Notes: generated by a model not told the origin, from the letters alone. A stretch of DNA of 64,000 nucleotides from Trichostrongylus colubriformis (GCA_963978905.1 OZ022256.1:43200001-43264000); one strand, 5' to 3'. Positions 36,861 to 48,720 are shown, numbered from the stretch's first letter. Numbers and translations: made by a program.

Positions 36861-39216
36861 TGCTCATGAATACATGACACCTTTAACAATAAGCTTAACC
36901 ATCAACAAGTAAAAAACAAAACGGAATACCATGATGCGCGATTCTCCCCTAAATTGGGTACCATAGTTATGATAACTCCTAGTAACGGATATATCCTCAT
37001 ATTTGTTCTCGTGCTAGAAAGCTCATCCTTTAACCTTTAATGAAAAATTTCTGTAAGCATACTCGTAAAAACGCAGGAATTGTCACTAGCAAACCCTCGC
37101 CATGGCCCAATCCAAGGGCTCCAAAATTGGGCACATGAGAAATTAACTCCTGGCGAAACCGTCGATGCTCAAAGAAGACCAAGTATTTTCGAAGTACTCC
37201 ACCATGTCTTCTTCTCTTCTCTCGCTCAGGAAATTATTAGGCTAAAGTATCTCAAATGGAAAGTCCTCTGGCTTCGATGTCTTATAGAGATTTCGTACGG
37301 TGATCAAATTCGCGTTATTCACGTCCTTCTGCGTTGGAAGAGAGTATCCTGTAAGGTCATCTGTATTAGCAAGTATATCACAAAAGTGCATGTTTGAATA
37401 TGGAGATGCACTGCGCAAGGTGATTTTCGGGCTCTCGTTTGCGAACATACGGCCTCAAATCCATTGAAAAAGGAGTTTCAGTCGTCCCATATAAGGTATT
37501 CAGTGTCGGGATTGGGCACTAGCGTTTTAGTTTTATAAAGCATCAATGCTACCTCCTTGTCAGTCATGCTAAAATGGGCTAAATCTAATCATCACAAGAA
37601 ATGGGAACGTGATAAGAAAAACGAATGCAAACCGGTTGGACCACAATATACAACGGTAAGCCTTAATCTCTTCATCTACAACAATCATGGTAGCCAATCT
37701 CAAAGAGTACGCTGTCAGGTTGAAGGTGTCGTCCACAAATACTGATCGTGCACCATATTTAGCAATCCATGACTGTTGCAGTGGTCTAATTACGACTGAA
37801 ACGTTTTAATGGAAGAGGAGGTATGTCACAAGTTTGTGCGCTCTTCTTACCGGAAGTGAAACCTCCACCAGTTTTGCTTATTGCTGGCGTATAAACTTTT
37901 ATTCCAACATCTGCGTCTTCCTCTCTGTCACGCATTTTGACGGACTCTATATCGTTCTCATCCTTTTTGGATGGGCCAATTTTCTTCCTAGTGACGATGC
38001 TTCTGAACAGTGCTGATAAAAGCCCTCTAATGAGAAGGGAATGCTTCATGCTCCTATCTGTTGGCGTATGTGATGTAGTAGAGACAGAAATAATTTCCCA
38101 CTCGACATCTCCGCGTACTCCACGCGAAATTTGATGAGGCTAACCTCGCTTGGGAAGCAACATGATGTATCGCTCCTATAAATTGTCCATATTCAAAAGT
38201 GCTGATTGTAGCTCGTGTCCGCAACGAGTGTGGCAAAATTTCACTTCGATGCGACTACCATTACCACTGCGTACTGTGACTTATAACCAAAGCAACCACA
38301 ATAAATCCCATAAAACAGTGCGAGCCACGTGAATTCATAAGAAAGCACTCAACTACCCTAATGTAGTGTAGTTATCAACCACTTTCTTGTGGCTGGGATG
38401 TTCACTGCTTCCATCAGCACGACATGGTTTTCAACTGCAACACATGTATATCACAAATTCATTGACAACCTTGCAACGAGTCACAACAGTAAACCTCACA
38501 GCAGCTTCATTTGCCGTGTGGATTTTTCAGTTCTGAAATAGCGAGTCATGTTTGAAGTTTAGAGAACTCCTAACAGGCGTCGAAAGAAACAAAAAGAAAG
38601 TAAAAATTCTAAAAGTGTTCAGATCCACTTCAAATACTGCCCTATCCTCCAATGTTGCAGTTTCCAATGGTCGTGAGAAATAGCATGCTCCTCACTGACA
38701 TGTTTGATCAAGGAGGCATCAGTGATTCTAAACATTATACTTCTTACAAGCATCAAAAGACAAAGCATTCACGGAAAAGAATGCTACGACTCACACACTA
38801 TGGCTTGGTCTTCACATACGGGCGAACGACAAAATTTCTTTAGACGTTGTTTCTTGCATGTCGTGCTCAAGTTTCTGTGCTCTACGATGTTTTCCTTAGT
38901 CTTGTGGACTGGTCCACAAAAGCAAAAAGTGGATTTTTATCATTTATCAGTATCTCAACCCGTCACTGCCAGATGCACTTAGGGAGCCCATTTCTTACAG
39001 CTACCGCAAGATATGAGAGACAACAGAAACACGCAGTCACCTTTTAAACCTTCATCTCAACTTGACGACTTCCCCAGATAAGTAATTCAAGATTTCTAAT
39101 CATATGAATGGTGGACAGAATGCGAGGCAAGGATAAGGAATGGCGAGGGACTCATGAATAGGCATGTATACAAACGCGAAATGAAATCATGCTTATTCAT
39201 GAAGCTATTCACTTAC
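36861..39216. other. Unresolved stretch, possible further exons on - strand
   Basis: Minus-strand frames at 37242-37448 and 37786-38049 (the second charged, with RSIVTRKKIGPSKKDENDI) could be exons of the same unknown gene. No domain or consistent splice chain could be established. Confidence 0.25.
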
Positions 39217-39252
39217 TTCTGCAGAACATAGCGTGAGCAGAATGAAAAGCAT
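39217..39252 (-). CDS. Possible first exon encoding a signal peptide
   Basis: On the - strand ATG at 39252 reads MLFILLTLCSAE and then runs directly into GTAAGTG, a strong 5' splice site. A hydrophobic start with small residues before the junction is typical of a secreted nematode protein. Which downstream exons it joins is not known; the remnants at 35430-38050 are candidates on position and strand. Confidence 0.3.
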
Positions 39253-40239
39253 TTGATGCTTTATTAGATCGAACGAATGCGTTGTGACTCGAAATGGATC
39301 AAAACAAAAGTCGTACCCCGTCACATAAAATTTATGTTCGATGGAAGGCAACAAAAATGCAGCTCCTTGACAACATCGTGTTGCCAATCTGGAGTTTTGG
39401 ATTTCATAAGAACGCTGAGAGCGGATGTGCTGACGACGCGTCAGCGTCGCGGCTGCGCATCGTTTGGATTTCATAAGAAGTCCACCCCATTTCAGCTTTT
39501 CGACTTTCGAAGTCGGGTGGTGTTCCATACGGTTCTATTTCTAATTCATGTTACATCGTGTCGAGCAATGACATCGTTATGGTATAGCAAACAGACCTCG
39601 GAGTCGTTAAATAGTATGCGCAGTGTCAACGGAACATTCTGTATCGTAATCAAAAGAATTCCGTGTGTTCTTGTAGTTACCTAGCTACACAGCTGGAGAT
39701 ACGTTCAGGAAAAGTGTTAACATTTTCGGCGTTCACGCGGTTACTTACATATGCACATTCAGTTCTATAGCTTTTTAAGTAGCGCTCTTTTCAGTACATA
39801 TTTCCATAATAGTGGTGCTCACACTTCAGTGCTTGTTATGGCATATAGCTAAGGCTATCCTTCAGCGAAGTGTTCTACGGAGAGTTCGGAAGTTGCACTT
39901 TCGAAGTCTTATGCCAGCCTGGTGGTCGCTTCCGTAGGAACTAATCCCTATTGCAAGTTGCTACACATTTCATTCTTCGTGCCAGTACATTGCCAGTAAT
40001 TATTACACTCTCGCTCCATGCATTCTAATGCGTTTTCATTCTAGAGAGCCACGGGGAGTAGAGCTCTACCAATCCTGCCCTTCGTCTATAGAAATTATGA
40101 GATTATTACGTTACTTTCACTCTTGAGAGACCGTAGTGATGAAGCGAAATTCCCGCGGTCCTGGTCATCATGTTCTTATTCATTCAAGTTACACTGTTTT
40201 CCGAAGGCTCCACAATATCTTATGTGTATCCATGACATG
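39253..40239. other. No gene recognised
   Basis: Overlapping frames on both strands (39205-39684) carry no domain. A GACGCGTCAGCGTCGC near-palindrome occurs at 39434-39449. Otherwise featureless. Confidence 0.3.
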
Positions 40240-40398
40240 TTGCATGATATATCCGGCTTCCCGTAGCGCGAATTCCGCACACTGGAACTGAAAGTTGGCA
40301 AATTGTATGTCATATCCGGCTTTCCGTAGCCTATGAATTCCGTGTATTCCGCACATGATGCGAAGATGCAAATTAGGTAGTGGTATATTGTGTGACCA
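40240..40398. repeat. CCGGCTT...ATTCCGCAC repeat, left block
   Basis: Two imperfect units beginning ATATCCGGCTTCCCGTAGC and ATATCCGGCTTTCCGTAGCC end in GATGCAAATTAGGTAGTGGT and ATATTGTGTGA. The same units, including the tail GGTAGTGGTATATTGTGTGA, recur at 44455-44885 on the other side of the minisatellite. Confidence 0.6.
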
Positions 40399-40401
40399 GT
40401 C

Positions 40402-40590
40402 GGGTTGGCCGGCTGACGCCGGCCAACCCTCCTGGACTCGGATTGGCCGGCTTCGCCGGCCAATCCTCGTAGGGGCGGCTTCGCCGCCCCGGCAGGAGGC
40501 TCTGCGGTTTTGTGGCTTTGTAGCGAGGAGCGACTTTCGGCTCGCCGCTAGCGCGGCGAGCCGACTTTCGCATGCGCGCTCCGCGCGCAT
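40402..40590. repeat. Array of five perfect GC-rich hairpins
   Basis: Five perfect inverted repeats follow one another: 402-413/418-429 of this kb (GGGTTGGCCGGC, loop TGAC), 440-451/455-466 (GGATTGGCCGGC, loop TTC), 472-479/483-490 (GGGGCGGC, loop TTC), 538-548/553-563 (CGGCTCGCCGC, loop TAGC) and 572-579/583-590 (ATGCGCGC, loop TCC). The fourth is flanked by direct copies of CGACTTTCG. The GC content is far above the surroundings. Frames stay open on both strands simply because the DNA is palindromic; no protein is proposed. Confidence 0.85.
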
Positions 40591-40599
40591 TGCGGCAGG

Positions 40600-41139
40600 C
40601 ATAGGCCCTGGTATATGGATAGTATGCGGCTTGTATATTTGTAAGCAAACCTCTAACTATCATCGGCTTGGTCGAAACCAAGAGACACCACACCCACCTA
40701 TAACCCCTGCCCACTGAAGGCAGATCTCCTTCAAAAAAAGGCAGGGTTTGAGCCGAATACAAAAAGAAACTGAAGCATTTATCAGTACAAAAGTAGGGAA
40801 GATGGAGCGGAACGGTCAAAAAAATCCGAGAAATAATACCCCTTTCCCACCATTAATCTAAGTGTGTAAGGCACAATCGAAGAGGGGCAAGCCACATTAA
40901 AAAGAGCGGCAGCAGTTGGATGTGTCTCTTCGTGAACTCGGAGGGGCTCCGTAGTAGTCGATTTTAGGAGATTAAAAGCTTCGAGAGGACATGCATGTCA
41001 GTTGTAGAAGAAAGGTTGGCCTTAACTGAATGCCGAGAGTACACCTGATTATAACACATCGCTTCCCAATTTTAACCGAGGACAAACAGCTACTTAGTGA
41101 ATATGGTAGTAATATTGGAATTATGGCGGAGCTAGGCCT
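40600..41139. other. Spacer between hairpin array and minisatellite
   Basis: No gene or repeat recognised. Confidence 0.3.
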
Positions 41140-43080
41140 AGAAATTGTGTACTCTGTACACATGGGTTGGCTCCCACACAATTCCAACTTGCCCGACCTC
41201 TCCAGGCCGTCCCTAATTTGTTTGTTGTGTTCTCCCTACACTTTGGTTGGTCCCTATCGAACCCCAACTTGCCCCACCTCAACAGACCCATTCCTGGCCT
41301 TCCCGATTTTTGGAACCCATGTCTAGATTTGAATTCGAGCACCCATCAGTTTCGGCATCAGACTCGTTCCTAACTTGCTTGTTGTGTGCTCCCTACGCTT
41401 TGGTAGTCCCTACCCAGTCCTTACTTGCGCGACCTCAACAAACCCTTTGCTGACCTTCCCGATTTTGGGAACCCATGTGAAGATTTGAATTCGAGCACCC
41501 ATCAGTTTCGGCATCAGACCCGTTCCTAACTTGCTTGTTGTGTGCTCCCTACGCTTTGGTAGTCCCTACCCAGTCCTTACTTGCATGACCTCAACAAACC
41601 CTTTGCTGACCTTCCCGATTTTGGGAACCCATGTGAAGATTTGAATTCGAGCACCCATCAATTTCGGCATCAGACCCGTTCCTAACTTGCTTGTTGTGTG
41701 CTCCCTACGCTTTGGTAGTCCCTACCCAGCCCTTACTTGCATGACCTCAACAAACCCTTTGCTGACCTTCCCGATTTTGGGAACCCATGTGAAGATTTGA
41801 ATTCGAGCACCCATCAATTTCGGCATCAGACCCGTTCCTAACTTGCTTGTTGTGTGCTCCCTACGCTTTGGTAGTCCCTACCCAGTCCTTACTTGCATGA
41901 CCTCAACAAACCCTTTGCTGACCTTCCCGATTTTGGGAACCCATGTGAAGATTTGAATTCGAGCACCCATCAATTTCGGCATCAGACCCGTTCCTAACTT
42001 GCTTGTTGTGTGCTCCCTACGCTTTGGTAGTCCCTACCCAGTCCTTACTTGCATGACCTCAACAAACCCTTTCCTAACCCTCCCGATTTTGGAACCCATG
42101 TGAAGATTTGAATGCGAGCGCCCATCAAATTCGGCATCAGACCCGTTCTTAATTTTTGTTGGCCTACGGTTTGGTAGTCCCTACCCAGTCCTTACTTGTA
42201 CGACCTCAACAGACCCATACCTGACCTTCCCGATTTTTGGAACCCATGTGAAGATTTGAATGCGAGCGCCCATCAAATTCGGCATCAGACCCGTTCTTAA
42301 TTTTGTTGTGTGCCTACGGTTTGGTAGTCCCTACCCAGTCCTTACTTGTACGACCTTAACAGACCCATACCTGACCTTCCCGATTTTTGGAACCCATGTG
42401 AAGATTTGAATGCGAGCGCCCATCAAATTCGGCATCAGACCCGTTCTTAATTTTTGTTGTGTGCCTACGGTTTGGTAGTCCCTACCCAGTCCTTACTTGT
42501 ACGACCTCAACAGACCCATACCTGATCTTCCCGATTTTTGGAACCCATGTGAAGATTTGAATGCGAGCGCCCATCAAATTCGGCATCAGACCCGTTCTTA
42601 ATTTTTGTTGTGTGCCTACGGTTTGGTAGTCCCTACCCAGTCCTTACTTGTACGACCTCAACAGACCCATACCTGACCTTCCCGATTTTTGGAACCCAAG
42701 TGAAGGCTTGAATTCGAGCACCCAAATAATTCGACGCAAGCCCCGCCTCTGGGGATGGGGCTAGTTTTAGAACGTATGTACTTCGTACACATGGGTTGGA
42801 CCCTACCCAATCCTAACTTGTCCGACCTCTCCAGGCCCGTTCCTAATTTTTTGTTGTGTGCTCCCTACACTTCGCTCAGTCCCTACCCAATCCTTACTTG
42901 CGCGACCTCAACAGACCCATTCCTGACCTTCCCGATTTTTGGATCCCAAGTGAAGACTTAAACTCGAGCACCCATCAATTTCGGCGTAAGCCCAGCCCAT
43001 GGTGGACGGAGCTAGTTTTAGAACGTATGTACTTCGTACACATGGGTTGGCCCCTACCCAATCCTAACTTGCCCGGTTTT
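41140..43080. repeat. Minisatellite, 148-156 bp units
   Basis: The marker CGTTCCTAAC / CGTTCTTAAT occurs at 41365, 41521, 41677, 41833, 41989, 42144, 42292, 42442 and 42593. The first four intervals are exactly 156 bases, later ones 155, 148, 150 and 151, with a distinct unit subtype in the right half (GAATGCGAGCGCCCATCAAA). Divergent units extend the array both ways, and a second motif (TACTTCGTACACATGGGTTG) recurs at its edges near 41145, 42775 and 43030. Confidence 0.92.
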
Positions 43081-43429
43081 ATACATATTATTTGAATCAT
43101 TTTTTAGTTATCGTTTAGAATTTGTAGACAATTTTGTCAATGTAAGCCCAGAATATAGATTTAGTAGTTATGTGTTTGGTCATAGTTATCAGTCTGATAT
43201 TTATATAAGAAGTACAGTTACAAAAAATTAAAACTCTGTTATCATAAAGTTGAAAGTATATTTAATTGCAAATTAAAAGGTTGTTAGAGTTAATTAATTA
43301 TAATAAAAATAAGTTAAGATAAAAAGTCTATTTGGTTCATACCCTAAAGGTAGTTCTTGTTGTAGATTCATGTTTTGTAGATACGGGGAGCGGAACAGTG
43401 CATTATGTAACGGAAAGAGACACAGACAA
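43081..43429. other. AT-rich spacer
   Basis: Very AT-rich, no ORF or repeat recognised. Confidence 0.3.
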
Positions 43430-44360
43430 ATACACCAAACTTCTGGTGCGAAGCTGGGCTTAGTTCTTATCTGCTCCGTACACTTATGTTGGCCCCTACC
43501 TAATCCTAGCTTGCCCGACCTCCACAGGCCTATCCCTAATTTACGCGACTTTTTGAACTTTACCCGACTTTTTGAATATTTCTGCGCAAGCCCGGCCAGC
43601 GTGGGCGAGGCTTGGCTTAGTTAGTTATGATCTTCGTGCTCTTTGGTCAACCTACTTGCCGTACCTCTCAACGATGCAGCTGAACTAAAAGTGCATTGTG
43701 TGGCGCGGGGTACATATATAAAAGTTTAAATTACTGAGTTTGATATTCAAGAGTGATATATAGGTAATGAATAGCTGAGCCCCCTCCCCAACCAACTGCA
43801 TCTCAAATGGAACAATTATGAGTGAAAAGCGAATGAGGTGCTTATCGGATCCAGGATGAAATTTCGACGATGTTTTGACTGTAACGCACATAGAGGAATG
43901 AGGTGCCATTCGGATCCAAGATGAAATATCGACCATGTTTTGATTGTAAGGTACATAGATGGACAAATCTCTCTACAGTTGAACTAAGAGTGCATTATGT
44001 GAAAAACAGATTCACACAAATACATCAAACTTCCGGTTGAACTAAGAGTGCATTATGTAACGGACCAAAATTCTGGTGCCAAGCTAGGCTTAGTTCTTAT
44101 GTGCTTCGTACACTTATGTTGGCCCCTACCGAATCCATACTTGCCCAACCTCTACAGGCCCATCCTTAATTTACCCGACTTTTTGGCATTATTTCTGTGC
44201 AATCTCCGGCCACGATGGGCGGGGCTATGCTTAGTTCTTATGATCTTCGTGCACTTTGGTCAACATCTACCCACTCCTAACTTGCCCGACCTCTCCACGT
44301 TTGAACTAAAAGTGCAACGTGACAATCAGATGACACAAACACGACAAACATCTGGTTGAA
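43430..44360. repeat. Dispersed units related to the minisatellite
   Basis: Two divergent copies (43435-43660 and 44045-44300) share TCTGGTGC-AAGCT-GGCTTAG, GTACACTTATGTTGGCCCCT and TAATTTACCCGACTTTTTG, related to the minisatellite edge motif. The block TGAACTAAGAGTGCATTATG occurs four or more times (43680, 43979, 44038, 44305). Confidence 0.6.
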
Positions 44361-44380
44361 CTGAGTGTGCATGTAACAGA

Positions 44381-44425
44381 CGGACGGACACACACACACA
44401 CACACACACGCACACACACACAAAC
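44381..44425. repeat. CA microsatellite
   Basis: Near-perfect CA dinucleotide run with one G interruption. Confidence 0.9.
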
Positions 44426-44454
44426 ACACCAAACTCCTGCTTTATATATATGTA

Positions 44455-44885
44455 TAGGATAGGATATCCGGCTTCTCGCAGCCAGCGAATTCCGCACACC
44501 GGTGCGAAGATGCAGACTGAAGCGGCTTCCCTAGCCTTTGAATACCGCACACTAGTGCAAAGATGCAAATGAGGTAGTGGTATATTGTGTGATACCACGC
44601 TTCTCGCAGCTAGCAGATTCCGCTAACTGGTGCGAAGATGCAGACTGAAACGGCTTTCCGCACCCGGTGCGCTCCATACAACTGAGGCGAGAATGCGCTT
44701 CGCACACGGGGGCGAGGATGCGATTTAAGGTGTTGGTATGTGGTATGATATAGTCTGCTTCGCGTAGACTGTGGATTCCGCACACCGATGCGAAGATGAT
44801 GTTGAACTCTCTGCAGTTCGATTGAATGTAACCATTACCATAGGCTGCGAATAACCACCCATCGAAGCATAGATGCAGATCGAGA
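44455..44885. repeat. CCGGCTT...ATTCCGCAC repeat, right block
   Basis: Five or six imperfect units of 57-95 bp share CGGCTTCTCGCAGC, ATTCCGCACACCGGTGCGAA and GATGCAGACTGA. Most contain a small CGCACCGGTGCG-type palindrome. Related to 40240-40398. Confidence 0.65.
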
Positions 44886-45224
44886 TGCATGTGAACGATA
44901 CACTCGGATTCCCTCCCCGTAGTTAGAAGCTACGCACCAATACGAACGCATACTGGAGGTGGTCAGTTTGAGGGAATATACTTCGCTGATTGCTCAGCTT
45001 GCAGGATTTTTTGTGGAAGGAAATCCCAAAACTCTTAATTAACCCCTGGCCACCCGTAATTTTCCGAAGTTGGGCCAAAAACTGGATCCGGCTGGAAATT
45101 TGCACAGTGGGGTTATTCGACTCCCTCCGCGCAAATATCATAGTAGAAACGTTTAGAAGTGAAAGAAAAGCTCTTACCGACAACGAAACACGAAATGCAA
45201 AAGAAATTGCATGCCGACGGGGAT

Positions 45225-45300
45225 GCAAAAAAACAACCTCGCGCCTGCGGGATCGGGTCACTACCACTGAGCCACGGAGGCCACTGCTGGCATGGCAACG
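45225..45300 (-). repeat. tRNA-like remnant
   Basis: On the - strand GGCCTCCGTGGCTCAGTGGTAG is an excellent tRNA 5' half with a perfect A-box (TGGCTCAGTGG). The expected B-box region reads GAGGTTGTTTTTTTGCATCC, disrupted by a T run, so it is a tRNA pseudogene or SINE head. Confidence 0.45.
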
Positions 45301-45559
45301 GCCGTACCGATGGCCAAGTGCCTCGCTAGTGAGATGTCACAGGCAAGTCACAGGCAAACTTGACCCATCGTAACTCGCTTCAGAATGCCATTTAGCAATT
45401 TGGTTTTCACATTTGTAATCAGCGTTTGAAGCTCTATCGATCCCCCCGGGTCTCATTTTTTCTCAAGTTCCACGGTCAGTTGAAACCCTTTCCTAGTTAT
45501 ACGTGTCACCGAAACTTATAGCTCTACGCTGTTGGTGGTAATTTGTGGCTGCATCACTA

Positions 45560-46070
45560 CGCGGATCATCGGAGGTGGATCGTCTGAATACACCACTATG
45601 CGTGACCAACGCTCGACTGAGAATATGAAAGGGGAAGCTCAACCCAAATTCTGTACCAGGGTGAAGGTTCTTGATGAAGACCTTTGCTGGAGTCAGAAAT
45701 AGGGTGAGCAATCCCAGAGGATCGCACGCAGCTGTTGGCGCACGTAAAGCGTCACGCAGCTGTAAACTTGAGAGCATGCGATTTTAAGGCGGATGGTCAG
45801 ATTATCTCCCTCACAACGTCCTAACGAATGCCTAATACGCTTCCGTTGGATGAATTGATTACACGCATCCGAGAAGCGATGCGGGAGTTGACATATGGAG
45901 TTACACAGAAACACCTTCAGGTTCAACTGCTTGTAAAGATGGATTCAACGAGTTTATACCTTTGGATTACCCTGGACCTACTGGCACCAAATAGCATTGT
46001 CGACATAGGTATGACCCCAAATGGTGTCGCAAATCGAAGAATACGCAAGTTATCGATGAGCTTCGGCTTA
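45560..46070 (-). pseudogene. BEL/Pao-type pol fragment, degenerate
   Basis: On the - strand, across frames, FATPFGVIPMSTMLFGASRS corresponds to the PFGV..SPF.L.A block after the reverse transcriptase catalytic site, RIRHSLG with DNLTIRLKIA to the linker, and CDPLGLLTLFLTPAKVFIKN to the very conserved YDPLG..P....AK block. Stops and frameshifts interrupt it. No LTRs were found next to it. Confidence 0.55.
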
Positions 46071-46084
46071 GAGGGATTTTTTTG

Positions 46085-46395
46085 AAAGAATAGTGCACGG
46101 AAATTGAGCTCTCCTGTCACCCATACATTTTTTGTATTTGCTTAATAAGCTGGGCATGAAATTTACATGCGAAAAAGTGAGAATCCGGCTATGATACAGC
46201 TCCTCAATGTGGCGGACGACAGGGCAGGCACTTACTTGAAGCCTCCCTCCCCCCGGCCGTCACCTCGAGGAGTTGTGTTCCAGGATTCTCACTTTTTTCG
46301 CGTGAAACACTGCATGCGCCTCTTATTATGCGAATACACCACAAATACACGGGTAATCGAGAAACTAGTTTTTCGTGCACGATTTCTTTTAGCCA
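46085..46395. repeat. MITE family A, copy 2
   Basis: Starts TGCACGGAAATTGAGCTCTC and ends GAGAAACTAGTTTTTCGTGC. An inner inversion reads AAAAAGTGAGAATCCGGCTA against GGATTCTCACTTTTTTCGCG. Order of blocks matches 56800-57237. Confidence 0.55.
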
Positions 46396-47399
46396 CAAGA
46401 AGCGGGTAGCTCACTTGTGAATTCGCATTCGGTGAAAGGCTTTTTCGAAGTCGGCTATGAGCGCAACGGATGCAAACATGCGCGAAGTGAAATTACGTCT
46501 ACTTCTGGTACGAGTGTAGGACTTTGGTTACTGAGAGGTTCGACAGGTGGACAGTGTCGCAACCCGCGACAGCCAGTTTTGGTCTACGATAAGTCGGACA
46601 GAGGTACGACAGGTACCAGACTCGTAAGTGACAGCGTAAGTGAAGTCTAAATACTGATTCGTACATCAGCTACATCCGCAACTCATTGTTCGAGCGCAAA
46701 TCATTTTCAAATTTCACTTTGGTTGTAAACGGAAGCCGAATAATTGACATATTCCAGCGTTACATTGACCAACGATCGGTGTTTTATTCATTGACAGTTA
46801 ATGAAGCTCGTTTGAATCGAATGCTTCATAGCTCACTTTTATTCTATTGAGACGCTCGACGTGCTGTAGCTTGATCAATCATTGCTGAGCTTCCTTCTTA
46901 TCGCACCAAATTAGTGAACTGTTTACCATTGTCAAATTGTAGTCGAATGGAAGTGTTCTGCCAAAGGAATGACCCACTGTTTGGTCATCACAATTATTAA
47001 AAAACCATAGGATTGATCTAGCTGTTTAATTACCACAATTGTCAAAACCAGCGTGATCACTATGTACGGAAAGGCTTCCTCACCATTGATAAGACCGACG
47101 GAAGGCCAGTGCATATAGACATTGTTTAGCGCCATAAGGCGATGAGGGCTGTCGAGGGACATAGGTTACGAAAACGGTAGGCGACTTCGACGGTCATGTA
47201 AACAAGTACGGTATTGTCTCTGATCTCCATGAAGATCTCTTGAGCTAGAGATTATCGAGGGAAACCACACATCTCAGATATGTTTCAGGGACCAACGTAT
47301 ATACTGGTGGCTACAAACCAAAATTGTATCTCGTATCTCGACATGTCTCATATTTGTACCGGTTTTTCGCTTCGGTTGTCATTTATTCACTGTATTGAT
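46396..47399. other. No gene recognised
   Basis: Short overlapping frames only; no repeat recognised. Confidence 0.3.
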
Positions 47400-48720
47400 G
47401 AACCAAAGTCCGAAGTTTAAAAGCGTGCCTCCTTGGATGGTTCAGTCCTTCATTACCTGTCATACTTACCTCGTCTAACAATACCCTTAGTTCTACTAGC
47501 TTCTGGAAAGGGACGCCCCGAAGGCTCCAAAGAAGATAAACGAGCGAACGATCTGGGCAGCTGAAGTCAGTATAGCTCAGCGACAGAACAAAAAAGTTAT
47601 TCTTTCCCCACTCTATTCGGAGCTGGTCTGTGACCAAAAAGAAAACTTCGGCTGATAACCCAGAAGCGGGTAAACGATTAGGAAGAAGACATCCGCTGAA
47701 CCACGCCACAAAAGGCAGGTTGGGAGTTTGCGCCCAAGGACAATTCTTCAAATTCTTTGGCACAAATTCTTCTAAACTTAGACTACATGAAAACTTTGCT
47801 TCTTTCATTAAGCATTCTGAAGATGAATATCGTCAAAGTACAGGTACTTCATAATGTATACTTTAAAAGGTAATCGACGGTAACGATACACTTGGAAACG
47901 TAATAGCTAATGAGAGATCAGTGAGGTACTCGAAAAAAAATGCACAAAAGGATCAGACTCATTGCGAGGAAGGTACACGAATTAGACCATAGTAATGAAA
48001 ATCCATATGTATACAACCCGCATGGAATGATAGGTCTAGCAATTGCAGATCATCGCACGTGAAATCAGAAAATAAACGCAACTAGAATATCTGACGCTGT
48101 GTGTCTCGAGAGGTGGCGATTCACAGCTTCACCTAAGCTTAGTTAAACATGCATTCAAGGGTTCAGGAGCCTACCGAATTAAAACTCTGATGAAGAGTGC
48201 GGATAGCCGGCTTCTATACTAATTGTAGCATTGCGTCAAATCATTACAGAATTCATTCAAGGTCAATGAGAATCATCGGAATATTGCACAAATAACCTTA
48301 TCAAAGACATCGAATCACGTAAACCACTGAATTATGTGTTTTGTCGTGTGTTACGCAGAACGTATTGCCATACAAGGCCTATGCTCTCCTCGAGTAACGT
48401 GTGGTACCGAGCTGGACTTCCTCGCTTGGAGCAGACTACGGAACGATAGCTGGTTCCCATCCGATTGCGAAAACCTTGTTCTCCGTGATGTCTCCGTAGG
48501 AAGACAGTATAATAGTATTTGAAGTTGCTCCTTGAAGCAAAGAAAAAATTGAGGTTTTTTCTCATTTTTACCCACAGAAATTGACTCCAAGGCAATGGGG
48601 ATTGAGAATTGGAAAGAGATATTTGCTGTGAACGAAACCAGTTTGAAAGAGATGATCTGTTGCAAAAATCCCATCGAAAAGGGCACCTTGAGGCTTCTAC
48701 GACAGTCCCATATTGTTCAT
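47400..48720. other. Possible exons of an unrecognised gene
   Basis: Plus-strand stretches with coding look: 47630-47834 (ending ACAG|GTACTT, containing GKRLGRRHPLNHATKG and FKFFGTNSSKLRLHENFASF), 48336-48501 (after TTACGCAG, with CGTELDFLAWSRLRNDSWF, ending before GTAGGA), and 48581-48710 (after TTTTTACCCACAG, containing SKAMGIENWKEIFAVNETS and CCKNPIEKG). Phases between the last two do not agree, so no gene model can be offered and the family is not recognised. The - strand is also open over much of this region. Confidence 0.25.

Noticed and set aside
40402..40590. Protein-coding ORFs across the hairpin array (frames at 40355-40717 and 40189-40819)
   Set aside because: Frames are open on both strands because the DNA is palindromic and lacks stop codons when GC-rich; no domain or splice evidence.
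41365..42720. CRISPR-like array
   Set aside because: The whole 150-bp unit repeats, without short repeats alternating with unique spacers, and the host is eukaryotic. It is a minisatellite.
45225..45300. Functional tRNA gene
   Set aside because: Excellent A-box but the B-box region is destroyed by a T run.
48351..48686. Additional receptor exon on the - strand (IISFKLVSFTANISFQFSIP)
   Set aside because: Hydrophobic look only; it lies after the receptor stop codon and lacks family motifs, while the + strand here has a better acceptor site.
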